A stretch of DNA of 64,000 nucleotides, taken from contig NZ_CP049362.1 in assembly GCF_019343455.1 (NCBI RefSeq), positions 3,286,001 to 3,350,000 on the forward strand, written 5' to 3'. The notes beneath the pieces were generated by a model that did no database searches, was not told the origin of the DNA, and saw only the letters and a list, made by a program, of their open reading frames with translations. This stretch comes from Alcaligenes ammonioxydans. GTDB taxonomy: Bacteria; Pseudomonadota; Gammaproteobacteria; Burkholderiales; Burkholderiaceae_B. The position numbers and the translations under genes are program-made. Shown piece by piece: positions 55,024 through 64,000 of this stretch (position 1 is its first letter; each line of letters begins with the position of its first letter).

Positions 55024-56153
55024 TCGGAGCTCCCTGATTTAAGAACAGAACGATAAAACCCTGTTAATTTCTTCCATTTATAATATGATGTTCGATAATA
55101 GTCATGCTCAACTCTACCGGCTTTTAAATAAGCATCCAAATCAGACTCTACCCATCCCATTTTTTTGAGAAAGTAAGCTTTATCTTCTTCTAACTCATAC
55201 CTACTTGGGTACGGTATATTTTTTAAATCTTCTATTGCAATTTCTCTAGTAATTTGCCCAGTAACAATTAAAGTACTAAGATGAACTCGACGTTTATCAA
55301 TTCCAAATTTTACTGGAAGTATGTAACCTTGATAAAACCGAGTGAACACAGACTCGTAATGTTTATATGGATAAGGTTTATATCCGTATTTTTCCTGGAG
55401 TTTTTTCATAGCAGAAAATTTATTAAACTCCATTAGATCCAAGACGGAAACCCAATGCACTTTTTTAACTAAAGCAAATCGAATATAATCAAGCACCCCA
55501 AATAAAGGAAAAGTTTTTATTTTTACATCAGAAAATTTTTTTGAGATATCAAGAATATTTTCTTTATCAAACTTAAACCAATTCCAACTTCTTGGAATTC
55601 GCATTCCCTCTGTGGCCTCATTGGTCCCGGCCAGCAAATGCTTCAGGCCATATTTAGCCGCCTGCTGGTAATTCACCGCCGTCATCGCGTTGTCGTATAA
55701 AAGCTCGATATCGACAACATTGGCATCAAAAAATGCCTGCATCAGCTTGCGGTACTCATGCCAGTCAATCACATGGGTATACAGATCCACGCCCAGACCA
55801 TTGATCAGGTTCTCAATATTGTTCTGCGCGAGCTCGGAGTTCCAGCCATTATCCATATGCACAGCCAGAGGACGCAATCCAAGCTCAACGGCCTTGACCA
55901 GCACCCAGGAGCTGTCTACCCCGCCTGAAACCCCGACAATGCAGTCATAAGGCTTACCTTTGCCCTGCGCCTTGACCTCGGCCACCAAGGCCTGCAAGCG
56001 TCGCTCTTTTTCTTCCGGTGCCAGCCCCAACGTGTTCTTGGTGCCTGCCTCCAGGTCCGTGCAGTAGTTGCAGACGCCATCACTGTTGAAAACAATGTCG
56101 CGTGCGCTGGTGTCCATCACACAGCGCGTACACACCTGGTAATGTTGATTCAT
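55020..56153 (-). CDS. wbpG: N-acetyl-sugar amidotransferase WbpG
   Basis: ATP-dependent enzyme that with HisH/HisF-like partners turns a uronic acid carboxylate into an amide or acetamidino group on O-antigen sugars. 377 residues: zinc pairs C-T-R-C and C-N-Y-C at the N-terminus, PP-loop G-V-S-G-G-V-D-S-S near residue 75, G-T-N-E-A-T-E-G-M-R-I-P. The gene is a composition mosaic: the 5' half is GC-rich (55861-55920: 36 G+C of 60), the 3' half AT-rich (55501-55560: 10 of 60), with the switch near 55600 (codon about 185). Confidence 0.93.
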   Translation of the reverse strand: MNQHYQVCTRCVMDTSARDIVFNSDGVCNYCTDLEAGTKNTLGLAPEEKERRLQALVAEVKAQGKGKPYDCIVGVSGGVDSSWVLVKAVELGLRPLAVHMDNGWNSELAQNNIENLINGLGVDLYTHVIDWHEYRKLMQAFFDANVVDIELLYDNAMTAVNYQQAAKYGLKHLLAGTNEATEGMRIPRSWNWFKFDKENILDISKKFSDVKIKTFPLFGVLDYIRFALVKKVHWVSVLDLMEFNKFSAMKKLQEKYGYKPYPYKHYESVFTRFYQGYILPVKFGIDKRRVHLSTLIVTGQITREIAIEDLKNIPYPSRYELEEDKAYFLKKMGWVESDLDAYLKAGRVEHDYYRTSYYKWKKLTGFYRSVLKSGSSE

Positions 56154-56911
56154 TCAATATCATCCAAAGAGTCAAACTCGGCCCGTTTCGGGTAATTGAT
56201 CAATACCGCACGGTGTGGGCCTTTGAATACAAACATGGCGCCGGCCGCGACGGCCGAAGCACCGGCCTTCAATGCCAGGTTGAAATCGTCCATCGAACGA
56301 GCTCCGCCCAGGGCCACCACGGGCACCGGCAAGCGGCTGGCAACCGAATGGATCAAATCCAGATCGTAGCCGTCCATCATGCCGTCATGGTCTACTGCGC
56401 TCAAGAGGACTTCCCCTACTCCCGCATCAACCCGTTCAGCCAAATAATCGTAAATAGGGCGGTTCAGCAATTTACCCGACTGCGAACTATACAGCTTGGG
56501 CTGCTTGAGCCAGTTTTTTTTAATATCAACACCCAACACCACACTTTGCTGGCCATACACCCGGGCAATATCCTGTATCAAGCGCGTATCGTTCAGCACA
56601 GCCGATTGCAAACTGACCTTCTCAATGCCCAGATCAAAAATCCGCTCGACCTGCTGCATGTTCTGGATACCGCCCCCGTACGTCAAGGGCATAAAGCACT
56701 CTTCGGCAAACAGGCGCACCACATCCAGATCAGGCGTGGTACCTGCGCTGGAGGCGCCGATATCCAACACGACCAGCTCATCGACCTCCTTCTCGTTGAA
56801 GATACGAATTGCGTTGGTCGGGTCGCCCACGTATTTGGGATCTTGATAGCGGCGGGTTTTAACCAGGCCCCCATTTTTCAAAGACAGGACAGGAATAACA
56901 CGTGGCTTCAT
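56150..56911 (-). CDS. hisF: HisF-like cyclase subunit of the WbpG amidation system
   Basis: 253-residue TIM barrel of the HisF family (R-V-I-P-V-L-S-L, L-D-I-G-A-S, Y-G-G-G-I, G-V-D-I-K, A-L-G-G-A). In O-antigen loci this paralogue works with a HisH-like glutaminase and WbpG rather than in histidine synthesis. Overlaps wbpG by 4 nt. Confidence 0.93.
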   Translation of the reverse strand: MKPRVIPVLSLKNGGLVKTRRYQDPKYVGDPTNAIRIFNEKEVDELVVLDIGASSAGTTPDLDVVRLFAEECFMPLTYGGGIQNMQQVERIFDLGIEKVSLQSAVLNDTRLIQDIARVYGQQSVVLGVDIKKNWLKQPKLYSSQSGKLLNRPIYDYLAERVDAGVGEVLLSAVDHDGMMDGYDLDLIHSVASRLPVPVVALGGARSMDDFNLALKAGASAVAAGAMFVFKGPHRAVLINYPKRAEFDSLDDIE

Positions 56912-57525
56912 GCGGTCTCAGCCATAAAGTTCTTCATCAAACCAAATCCAAACTGGTGACTTTTCTCGGGGTGGAACTGGACGCCCATGACGTTCTCGCG
57001 CTGGAAGGCGGCCACGAACGTGCCGCCATAGTCGGCTGTCGCCAAGACATCCTGAGCACAAGCGGCCTCGACCTTGTAGGCATGGACAAAATAAAAGCGA
57101 TGACGGCGCTCGCCTTCCTGCAGCAAGGGGTTGGGCTTGGCAATATCCACTTCCGACCATCCCATGTGGGGGATCTTCAAGGGACGTTCGGGCGTGCTTT
57201 GAAAGCGCCGTACCTGGGCATCAATCCAGCCAAGACCGGGCAAGGTGCCTTCTTCGCTGGCACGACACATCAACTGCATGCCCAGGCAGATGCCCAATAC
57301 GGGCTTTTTATCCTGCAGGGCATAGTGCTCCAGAACAGGCAAAAACCCCCGATCGTGCAATTGCTGCATACCGTGGTCAAAGGCCCCCACGCCCGGAATA
57401 ATCAAGCGCTCAACGGCCATGACCTCCTGCGGGGCAGACACCTTGCAGGCCTCTCCTCCCAGCTTTTGAATCATTCGGATGACCGAATTAATATTGCCAC
57501 AACCGTAGTCCAGGATGCCGATCAT
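56908..57525 (-). CDS. hisH: HisH-like glutamine amidotransferase
   Basis: 205-residue class I glutaminase with nucleophile Cys in L-G-I-C-L-G-M-Q and the His-Glu pair in F-H-P-E-K-S. Supplies ammonia through the HisF-like barrel. Its position with hisF and wbpG shows the O-antigen role; the histidine operon is not in the window. Overlaps hisF and wzx by 4 nt each. Confidence 0.93.
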   Translation of the reverse strand: MIGILDYGCGNINSVIRMIQKLGGEACKVSAPQEVMAVERLIIPGVGAFDHGMQQLHDRGFLPVLEHYALQDKKPVLGICLGMQLMCRASEEGTLPGLGWIDAQVRRFQSTPERPLKIPHMGWSEVDIAKPNPLLQEGERRHRFYFVHAYKVEAACAQDVLATADYGGTFVAAFQRENVMGVQFHPEKSHQFGFGLMKNFMAETA

Positions 57526-58769
57526 AAACTTGCTCGCTGTTTGTGCGATTCACCACAACTATATCGATACGAAATGGCCAGATACACCACGTACAGCAAG
57601 GCGTAGGACACCGAGTAAATGAGGATCGCCGCAGACTCGGTACCCACGTAACTCAGCACTCCGTAGGTCATGGCCAGCAGACAGATCTGCCATATCAGAT
57701 CGACTTGTTGTTTGTTAAATATATATATTACGTAACTTAACGGGCTGGCGATGAAACGCAAGGTAAACATCGGGACCAGCAATACGCTCATCAAGCCTGC
57801 GGGGCGCCACTCTTCACCAAAGGCAATGGCAAAAACGGGCTCCGACAAGAAGTAGGCGCCAATGGCAAAAATGACGGACCCGGCGCCCAGTACCCAAAAC
57901 GTACGTACGTACTCGTGGCGGCACTCGCCGCGCTCACGAAACGCCATCGATGCCTGGCGTTTGAAGACATCCAGAACCGCCTTGCCAAGAAACGACAAGG
58001 GCAACCCCAGCACACGGATCACCAACGCCAGATAACCGGCGCTCTCTGCCCCAAAACGATAGGCCACAATCATGACGGGCAACTGGATTGCCAAGGCATT
58101 GATAAAGTCGGCGGGTAAGGAATATGCCAGAAACTTCCGATGGCGTCTGGCATAGGCCTGCATCAATGGTCGCCAGCGCCGTATCCAAGCCATCGACACC
58201 GGCAATAGCCACATACCATAGGCCTGCGCCAGCAGCAAACCCAGCACATACGACACCGCCAGCGCCGTCGCGGTAGGCCAAATGAACCCGGCGGCAATCT
58301 GCAACACCACCACAAAAATCGACTGGGCCACTCGCATCATGTTCAATTGACGAAAGCGCCCTTCTGCTGCTGCCCAGGATTGCCAGGCCTGATTCAATGC
58401 GAACAGGGTGGCACAAGGCACCAAGACAAGTAACAGCATCAAGCTGTCAAAGTAGTTGTAGCCAGTCAGCACATGCACCAAGCCCAACACAAGCACTACC
58501 AGTATGGCTGCCAGCAGAGTCGTGGCCAGAACGGCAAACGCAGCGGCATTACGAAACCGCCCATCCCGCTCCAAGGCCAGCGACACCTCCAAGCGTCCCG
58601 TCAACGCTGTCGATAAAATAATGACAATCCCCAACCAGGCGGAGAACAGACCAAACTGGCCTGGCCCGAATTGGCGAGCAATCAGCAAAGCGCCCAGCAC
58701 AGGAATTACCTGAGCGATCGCCGATCCAGTAAAGACGGAGAGTACGGTTTTCCAGTAACTATTTAGCAT
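57522..58769 (-). CDS. wzx: Wzx-type O-unit flippase
   Basis: 415 residues, about twelve membrane helices of the polysaccharide-transporter (MOP) family; G-S-A-I-A-Q-V-I-P-V-L-G-A-L-L-I-A-R-Q-F-G-P is the usual first helix. Moves undecaprenyl-linked O-units to the periplasm. GC-rich in contrast to wzy, so it lies outside the exchanged cassette. The ATG directly follows a hairpin and T-run, with no visible Shine-Dalgarno sequence. Confidence 0.92.
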   Translation of the reverse strand: MLNSYWKTVLSVFTGSAIAQVIPVLGALLIARQFGPGQFGLFSAWLGIVIILSTALTGRLEVSLALERDGRFRNAAAFAVLATTLLAAILVVLVLGLVHVLTGYNYFDSLMLLLVLVPCATLFALNQAWQSWAAAEGRFRQLNMMRVAQSIFVVVLQIAAGFIWPTATALAVSYVLGLLLAQAYGMWLLPVSMAWIRRWRPLMQAYARRHRKFLAYSLPADFINALAIQLPVMIVAYRFGAESAGYLALVIRVLGLPLSFLGKAVLDVFKRQASMAFRERGECRHEYVRTFWVLGAGSVIFAIGAYFLSEPVFAIAFGEEWRPAGLMSVLLVPMFTLRFIASPLSYVIYIFNKQQVDLIWQICLLAMTYGVLSYVGTESAAILIYSVSYALLYVVYLAISYRYSCGESHKQRASL

Positions 58770-58798
58770 AAAAATGGCTGCGGAATTAAGCCGCAGCC
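58770..58798 (-). terminator. Terminator-like hairpin directly before the wzx start
   Basis: On the minus strand GGCTGCGG and CCGCAGCC (58798-58791 with 58783-58776) form an 8-bp stem with a 7-nt loop followed by A-TTTTT and then the wzx ATG. It fills nearly the whole 39-nt wbpE-wzx gap. Possible internal attenuator of the O-antigen operon. Confidence 0.65.
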
Positions 58799-58808
58799 TT
58801 AAACGAGA

Positions 58809-59899
58809 TTAAAGCGGTACGCATGCCTGTAGCGCTTGGACGATGTGATCCATATCGTCGTCTTTCAGGTAAGGCCCCATGGGCAGACTCAGGACCTCGG
58901 TGGCGATCAGGTCGCCCACCGGCAGCACCGCATCCAGATCCTGCACGGCGGGCTGTCTGTTCAAGGGGATAGGGTAATGCACAGCAGTGGGCACACCCGC
59001 TTTGAGCAAGCTTTCCTGTACCTGGTCGCGCTGTTTGACCCGGATCGTGTACTGGGCATACACGTGACGGTTGTGGGGCTCCACAAAAGGCGTGCTCTCG
59101 ATGCCAATGGCCTGCAGGCTGGTTTGATAACGCTGGGCCACGCGCTGACGCATCTCCAGCTCTTCAGACAAAATCGCCAGTTTGGGCAGCAAGATCGCCG
59201 CCTGCAACGTATCAAGACGACTGTTGATGCCGATGCGGATGTGATGGTAGCGTCGATCCTGTCCATGACGGGCAATCTGGCGCATTACTGTTGCCAGACC
59301 TTCATCATTGGTGAAAATCGCCCCGCCGTCCCCGTACCCTCCCAAGGGCTTGCTCGGGAAAAAGCTGGTACAAGCAATCGTCGTCAGGTTACAGGAGTAG
59401 CGTCCTTTGTAGGTTGCGCCAAAACTCTGGGCAGCATCCTCAATGACAGCCAGGCCGTGCTTGGAGGCAATCGCATTGATAGTGTCAAAATCCGCGCACT
59501 GACCATACATGGACACCGGAATAATCGCTTTCGTACGCGGCGTGATCGCCGCCTCCAGCAAAGCGGGGTCCAGGTTGTACGTCAGCGGTGCCACGTCCAC
59601 ATAAACTGGCTTGGCGCCCAACACGGCCACCGTCTCCGCGGTCGCCACATACGTAAAGCCGGGAGTGATCACCTCGTCACCGGGCCCTACACCCAAAGCC
59701 ATCAACGCAATTTGCAAGGCATCCGTGCCATTGGCACAACTGATGCAATACTTGGCCTGTACGTAATCGGCCAGCTTTTCTTCCAGCTCTGCCACCTCTG
59801 GGCCAAGAATATAGCGACCATGCTGCAAAACCCGCGCAATACCTGCATCAATCTCAGACTTGATGCGCATTTGCTGGGCATGTAGATCCGTAAATTCAA

Positions 59900-59903
<4 letters not shown>
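58809..59903 (-). CDS. wbpE: WbpE-type sugar 3-aminotransferase (DegT/DnrJ/EryC1 family)
   Basis: PLP- and glutamate-dependent enzyme that aminates UDP-3-keto-GlcNAcA. 364 residues. PLP Lys lies in [14 protein letters not shown], with E-D-A-A-Q-S-F-G-A upstream. Closest in context to WbpE/WlbC. Overlaps wbpD by 4 nt. Confidence 0.93.
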
Positions 59904-61449
<1,546 letters not shown>

Positions 61450-61666
61450 TTAAAAAATTTAAAAGCCGATGTCTTGACTCTGGCTAACGATAGGCAACTC
61501 TACACTTTACCGAAATATTTTTAATATTTTTTTAAATTGTGCTTAAAAATATAACTGCAAAAAAATAGAACCACTTAATTACTGTCAGTTTTAAAAGGAT
61601 GCACTTTCCGCAAAAAACCGCTTATACAGCACCATCAACCCGCAGGCAAAACCTACCATAAAACGT

Positions 61667-62935
61667 TCAAGCATTTCCAACAAGCAGTACAGCACGACGA
61701 CGCTGATGCATCAAAGCCATCAGAACCGCCAGAGACATCAAAAAGAACAATAAAGTATTATTGCGAATCAACATTATTTGCGTTTGCCCGTAAATAATAT
61801 AGCCGCCTATCAAGCATAAACCGCCCAGGGCATAACTGCGCAATACTGAATCCGCATGGCGGATATATGACAGAAAATACCATGCCGCGCTGAACATCAT
61901 CAGCAGCAGGGACAACAAGGCCAGCCCCCCATACAGCATCCAGACTTCCAGAAAAGTATTATGGGTATTGGCCAAGCCCGCAGGTACTGCTCCAATCAAG
62001 CCTGCTTCCCGCTTTTCTTTCAGCGTCTGGCGAAACTGAACTTCACCGATACCCAGCAAGGGACTGTCGTCAATCGCGTCCCATGCCGCTTCCCAGATCG
62101 CAAACCTGGCCCCCAGAGAGCTATAGCTACTGGCGCCGTTGGCCTGGTATTCGGACAAGTCTGTATAAACCTGTGCCACACGGGTTTTGACAAGGGGAGA
62201 TTGATACGCCAAGACGCCGGCAGCCGTACCGAGCACGGCCAGGACAATGACACAGGCCATCGCATTGCTGCGTCGCAAATATGCCAGCAAAAACAGAAGA
62301 ACAAATAAAGGGATGGCTACCCAACCACCACGCGTACCCGAGTAGTAAGAGCCCAGCAGGCCACAGAGCATGCCGACGGCCAGGAGCACCAGCCACAGAC
62401 GGCGATGGGGATGGGGGTGGGGGTTACTGATTACCCAGCACAAGGCCACACCCAGCAATACCGCCATAGTCAACGACAGATTTCCAAACTGAATGGCCCC
62501 GGTAAAGCCAAAGGCCTTGAACTCACCGACTTGCCACATTTTCCAATAGGCCACAGCCAAACCGCTGACCGCTCCCAAGAGCAAGCCAGCCCATAAAGCC
62601 CCCGGCTTAGGTGGAAAACGACACAAACATAGAATCAATAATGCGCCGAGAGCAAATTTGACCGGGACCTCAAAGCTGCGCGCATAGCTACCGTGCCAGA
62701 CTGTCGCTCCTATACTGATGCCCGCAAAAAGCAGCATGCAGACCCCAATAAGCTTTTCCTGTTTTTCCAGGGAAAGAGCTGGCAACGCAGGAATTTTCCA
62801 CAGTGCAAAAAGGGCCAGCGCCCCCATCGCGTACGAATACAGATCCTTGGTGGACAACAGGCTTGCATAGAACAAGAACACAAGCCCCGATGTCAAACGG
62901 TTGCCTGGACCAGTCAAAAGAGAGGGAAGAGTCAT
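61667..62935 (-). CDS. waaL: O-antigen ligase family protein (WaaL type)
   Basis: 422 residues with about twelve helices and a Wzy_C-type periplasmic loop (about 210-325) including Y-S-G-T-R-G-G-W and L-G-I-G-E...N-T-H-N-T-F-L-E. The Arg and the H-N in this loop are conserved in WaaL. Joins O-antigen to lipid A-core. Wzy family membership cannot be fully excluded, but a separate wzy is present. The 232-bp gap to wbpB (61435-61666) is AT-rich and should hold the wbpB promoter. Confidence 0.85.
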   Translation of the reverse strand: MTLPSLLTGPGNRLTSGLVFLFYASLLSTKDLYSYAMGALALFALWKIPALPALSLEKQEKLIGVCMLLFAGISIGATVWHGSYARSFEVPVKFALGALLILCLCRFPPKPGALWAGLLLGAVSGLAVAYWKMWQVGEFKAFGFTGAIQFGNLSLTMAVLLGVALCWVISNPHPHPHRRLWLVLLAVGMLCGLLGSYYSGTRGGWVAIPLFVLLFLLAYLRRSNAMACVIVLAVLGTAAGVLAYQSPLVKTRVAQVYTDLSEYQANGASSYSSLGARFAIWEAAWDAIDDSPLLGIGEVQFRQTLKEKREAGLIGAVPAGLANTHNTFLEVWMLYGGLALLSLLLMMFSAAWYFLSYIRHADSVLRSYALGGLCLIGGYIIYGQTQIMLIRNNTLLFFLMSLAVLMALMHQRRRAVLLVGNA

Positions 62936-63310
62936 ATGCGACGAGACGAAAAAAACCTAAAGCGACGGTAAACGATACTCGTACTGACTGGGACCAGGAC
63001 ACTTTCGGGCGGGTCTGTCCTGCCAAGCAAATAAAAGCGACGTAACAAATTATAATCGCCGTAACACCCGGCGTGCCGTTCAAAGAGAGCAACTAACCGT
63101 GTAACTGCGTAGCGGTCCTTGATTTATATACGCCCGTACAACAACCCCTGGCCGAAAACTCAAGAAATCGGACTGACACCCCAGGCTTGAATGTCTGCTA
63201 TCTTGCAAACTGGGTGAAGGCAAACACCTGGCCGCCTACGCCCTTTGAGGGTTTACCGTATCATGACCGTTGCGCAGTTCCCAGCTCACCCCCACGCGCC
63301 CACTCCAACT
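62936..63310. other. 375-bp divergent intergenic region between waaL and rfbB
   Basis: No gene recognised. TTATATA near 63124 is a possible -10 box for rfbB, without a good -35 partner. No repeats of note. Confidence 0.4.
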
Positions 63311-64000
63311 ATGCGTATTCTTGTGACAGGCGGCGCCGGCTTTATTGGCTCCGCGCTTATCCGGCATTTGCTTCAAAGCAGCGACCACCACATCCTGAAT
63401 CTCGATGTGTTGAGCTATGCCGGCAATCTGGAATCACTTGCACAAGTGCAGGGGCATCCAAACTACACGTTTCATCAAACCAATATTTGCGACGCTGCGC
63501 AGATAGCCACGCATCTACAGCAATTCAAGCCGGATATCATCATACACCTAGCTGCAGAGTCACATGTTGACCGCTCTATCGACGGACCTGCCCAGTTCAT
63601 TCAAACCAATATCGTGGGCACCTACACCTTGCTTGAGCAAAGTCGCCAGTATTGGGAAGGACTGAGCACGCGAGACAAGCCGCATTTTCGCTTTCATCAC
63701 GTTTCCACGGACGAGGTCTATGGTGATCTGGGCAAAACGGATGCACTCTTTACCGAGACGACCGCCTATAACCCCAGTTCCCCTTATTCGGCCAGCAAAG
63801 CCAGCTCCGACCATCTGGTGCGGGCCTGGCATCGCAGCTATGGTCTGCCGGTCGTCATCAGCAACTGTTCCAACAACTATGGCCCCTATCAATTTCCGGA
63901 AAAACTGATTCCCCATATGGTGCTCAGTGCCCTTAAAGGCCAAGCCTTACCGGTGTATGGGCAAGGAGACCAAGTACGCGACTGGCTGTACGTCGAGGAC
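63311..64000 (+). CDS. rfbB: dTDP-glucose 4,6-dehydratase, N-terminal part (3' end outside window)
   Basis: Second step of dTDP-L-rhamnose synthesis and of other 6-deoxysugars. The 230 visible residues contain [22 protein letters not shown] with the catalytic Asp-Glu, and Y-S-A-S-K-A as the Tyr-x3-Lys pair. An in-frame ATG 16 codons upstream (63263) is an alternative start. rfbD/A/C probably follow outside the window. Confidence 0.95.
   Translation, partial: MRILVTGGAGFIGSALIRHLLQSSDHHILNLDVLSYAGNLESLAQVQGHPNYTFHQTNICDAAQIATHLQQFKPDIIIHLAAESHVDRSIDGPAQFIQTNIVGTYTLLEQSRQYWEGLSTRDKPHFRFHHVSTDEVYGDLGKTDALFTETTAYNPSSPYSASKASSDHLVRAWHRSYGLPVVISNCSNNYGPYQFPEKLIPHMVLSALKGQALPVYGQGDQVRDWLYVED

Noticed and set aside
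58836..59885. 349-codon open frame on the plus strand opposite wbpE
   Set aside because: Antisense shadow of the aminotransferase; translation rich in His, Gln and Arg without motifs.

Overview
The window is chromosomal DNA from a Gram-negative betaproteobacterium of the Burkholderiales, most likely an Alcaligenes or close Alcaligenaceae relative. This is inferred from gene order (kdsD-kdsC-lptCAB-hpf-ptsN-hprK-rapZ; rsmB-DUF4390-ntrY-ntrX; gpmA-envC-ctpA-moeB), a type II lumazine synthase, a Bug-type tricarboxylate receptor and a maleate isomerase of the Alcaligenes/NicE type. No rRNA, tRNA, insertion sequence, phage gene or CRISPR array was seen.

Layout. 1-660: C-terminal barrel of an autotransporter. 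801-8378: apt, then a minus-strand regulator-cydA-cydB-cydX-cydD-cydC block encoding cytochrome bd oxidase and its assembly ABC exporter, headed by a GbsR/MarR-type regulator with an 18-bp perfect palindrome in its leader. 8536-16354: plus-strand envelope and regulation run: Kdo synthesis (kdsD, kdsC), LPS transport (lptC, lptA, lptB), ribosome hibernation (hpf), the nitrogen-PTS proteins ptsN-hprK-rapZ, and rlpA. rpoN, often found between lptB and hpf, is not there. 16391-19788: rsmI divergent from yraN, then gmhA, a dolP-like lipoprotein and a TlpA-type thioredoxin. 19864-28752: argB, a nucleotidase, moeB, ctpA, envC, gpmA, then a rhodanese-grxC-secB-gpsA operon. 28827-33089: Bug receptor, trmL, comF, bioC, and an FMN riboswitch in front of ribH. 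33199-38234: rsmB, DUF4390, ntrY and a short NtrX that lacks the AAA+ domain. 38394-47061: rimO, gamma-carbonic anhydrase, galE, maleate isomerase, a LysR regulator, an HpcH/HpaI aldolase and a nitrate/sulfonate/taurine-type ABC importer.

47202-64000 is a surface polysaccharide locus: an O-acyltransferase, wzz and a phosphoglycosyl transferase, then a minus-strand operon running wbpB-wbpD-wbpE-wzx-hisH-hisF-wbpG-two glycosyltransferases-wzy, a WaaL-type ligase, and the start of rfbB. The wbp genes point to a 2,3-diacetamido-uronic acid that is amidated by WbpG/HisH/HisF, moved across the membrane by Wzx, polymerised by Wzy under Wzz length control and ligated by WaaL. Neither WbpA nor WbpI is encoded here. 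A sharply AT-rich stretch (about 52040-55600) covers wzy, both glycosyltransferases and the 3' half of wbpG, and looks like a swapped serotype cassette with a breakpoint inside wbpG.

The most notable points are the joint absence of rpoN at its usual site and of the AAA+ domain in NtrX, the putative cyd operator, the FMN riboswitch with a visible Shine-Dalgarno sequestering switch in front of ribH, a terminator-like hairpin whose T-run touches the wzx start codon, and several genes whose -10 box lies only 6-7 nt before the ATG.
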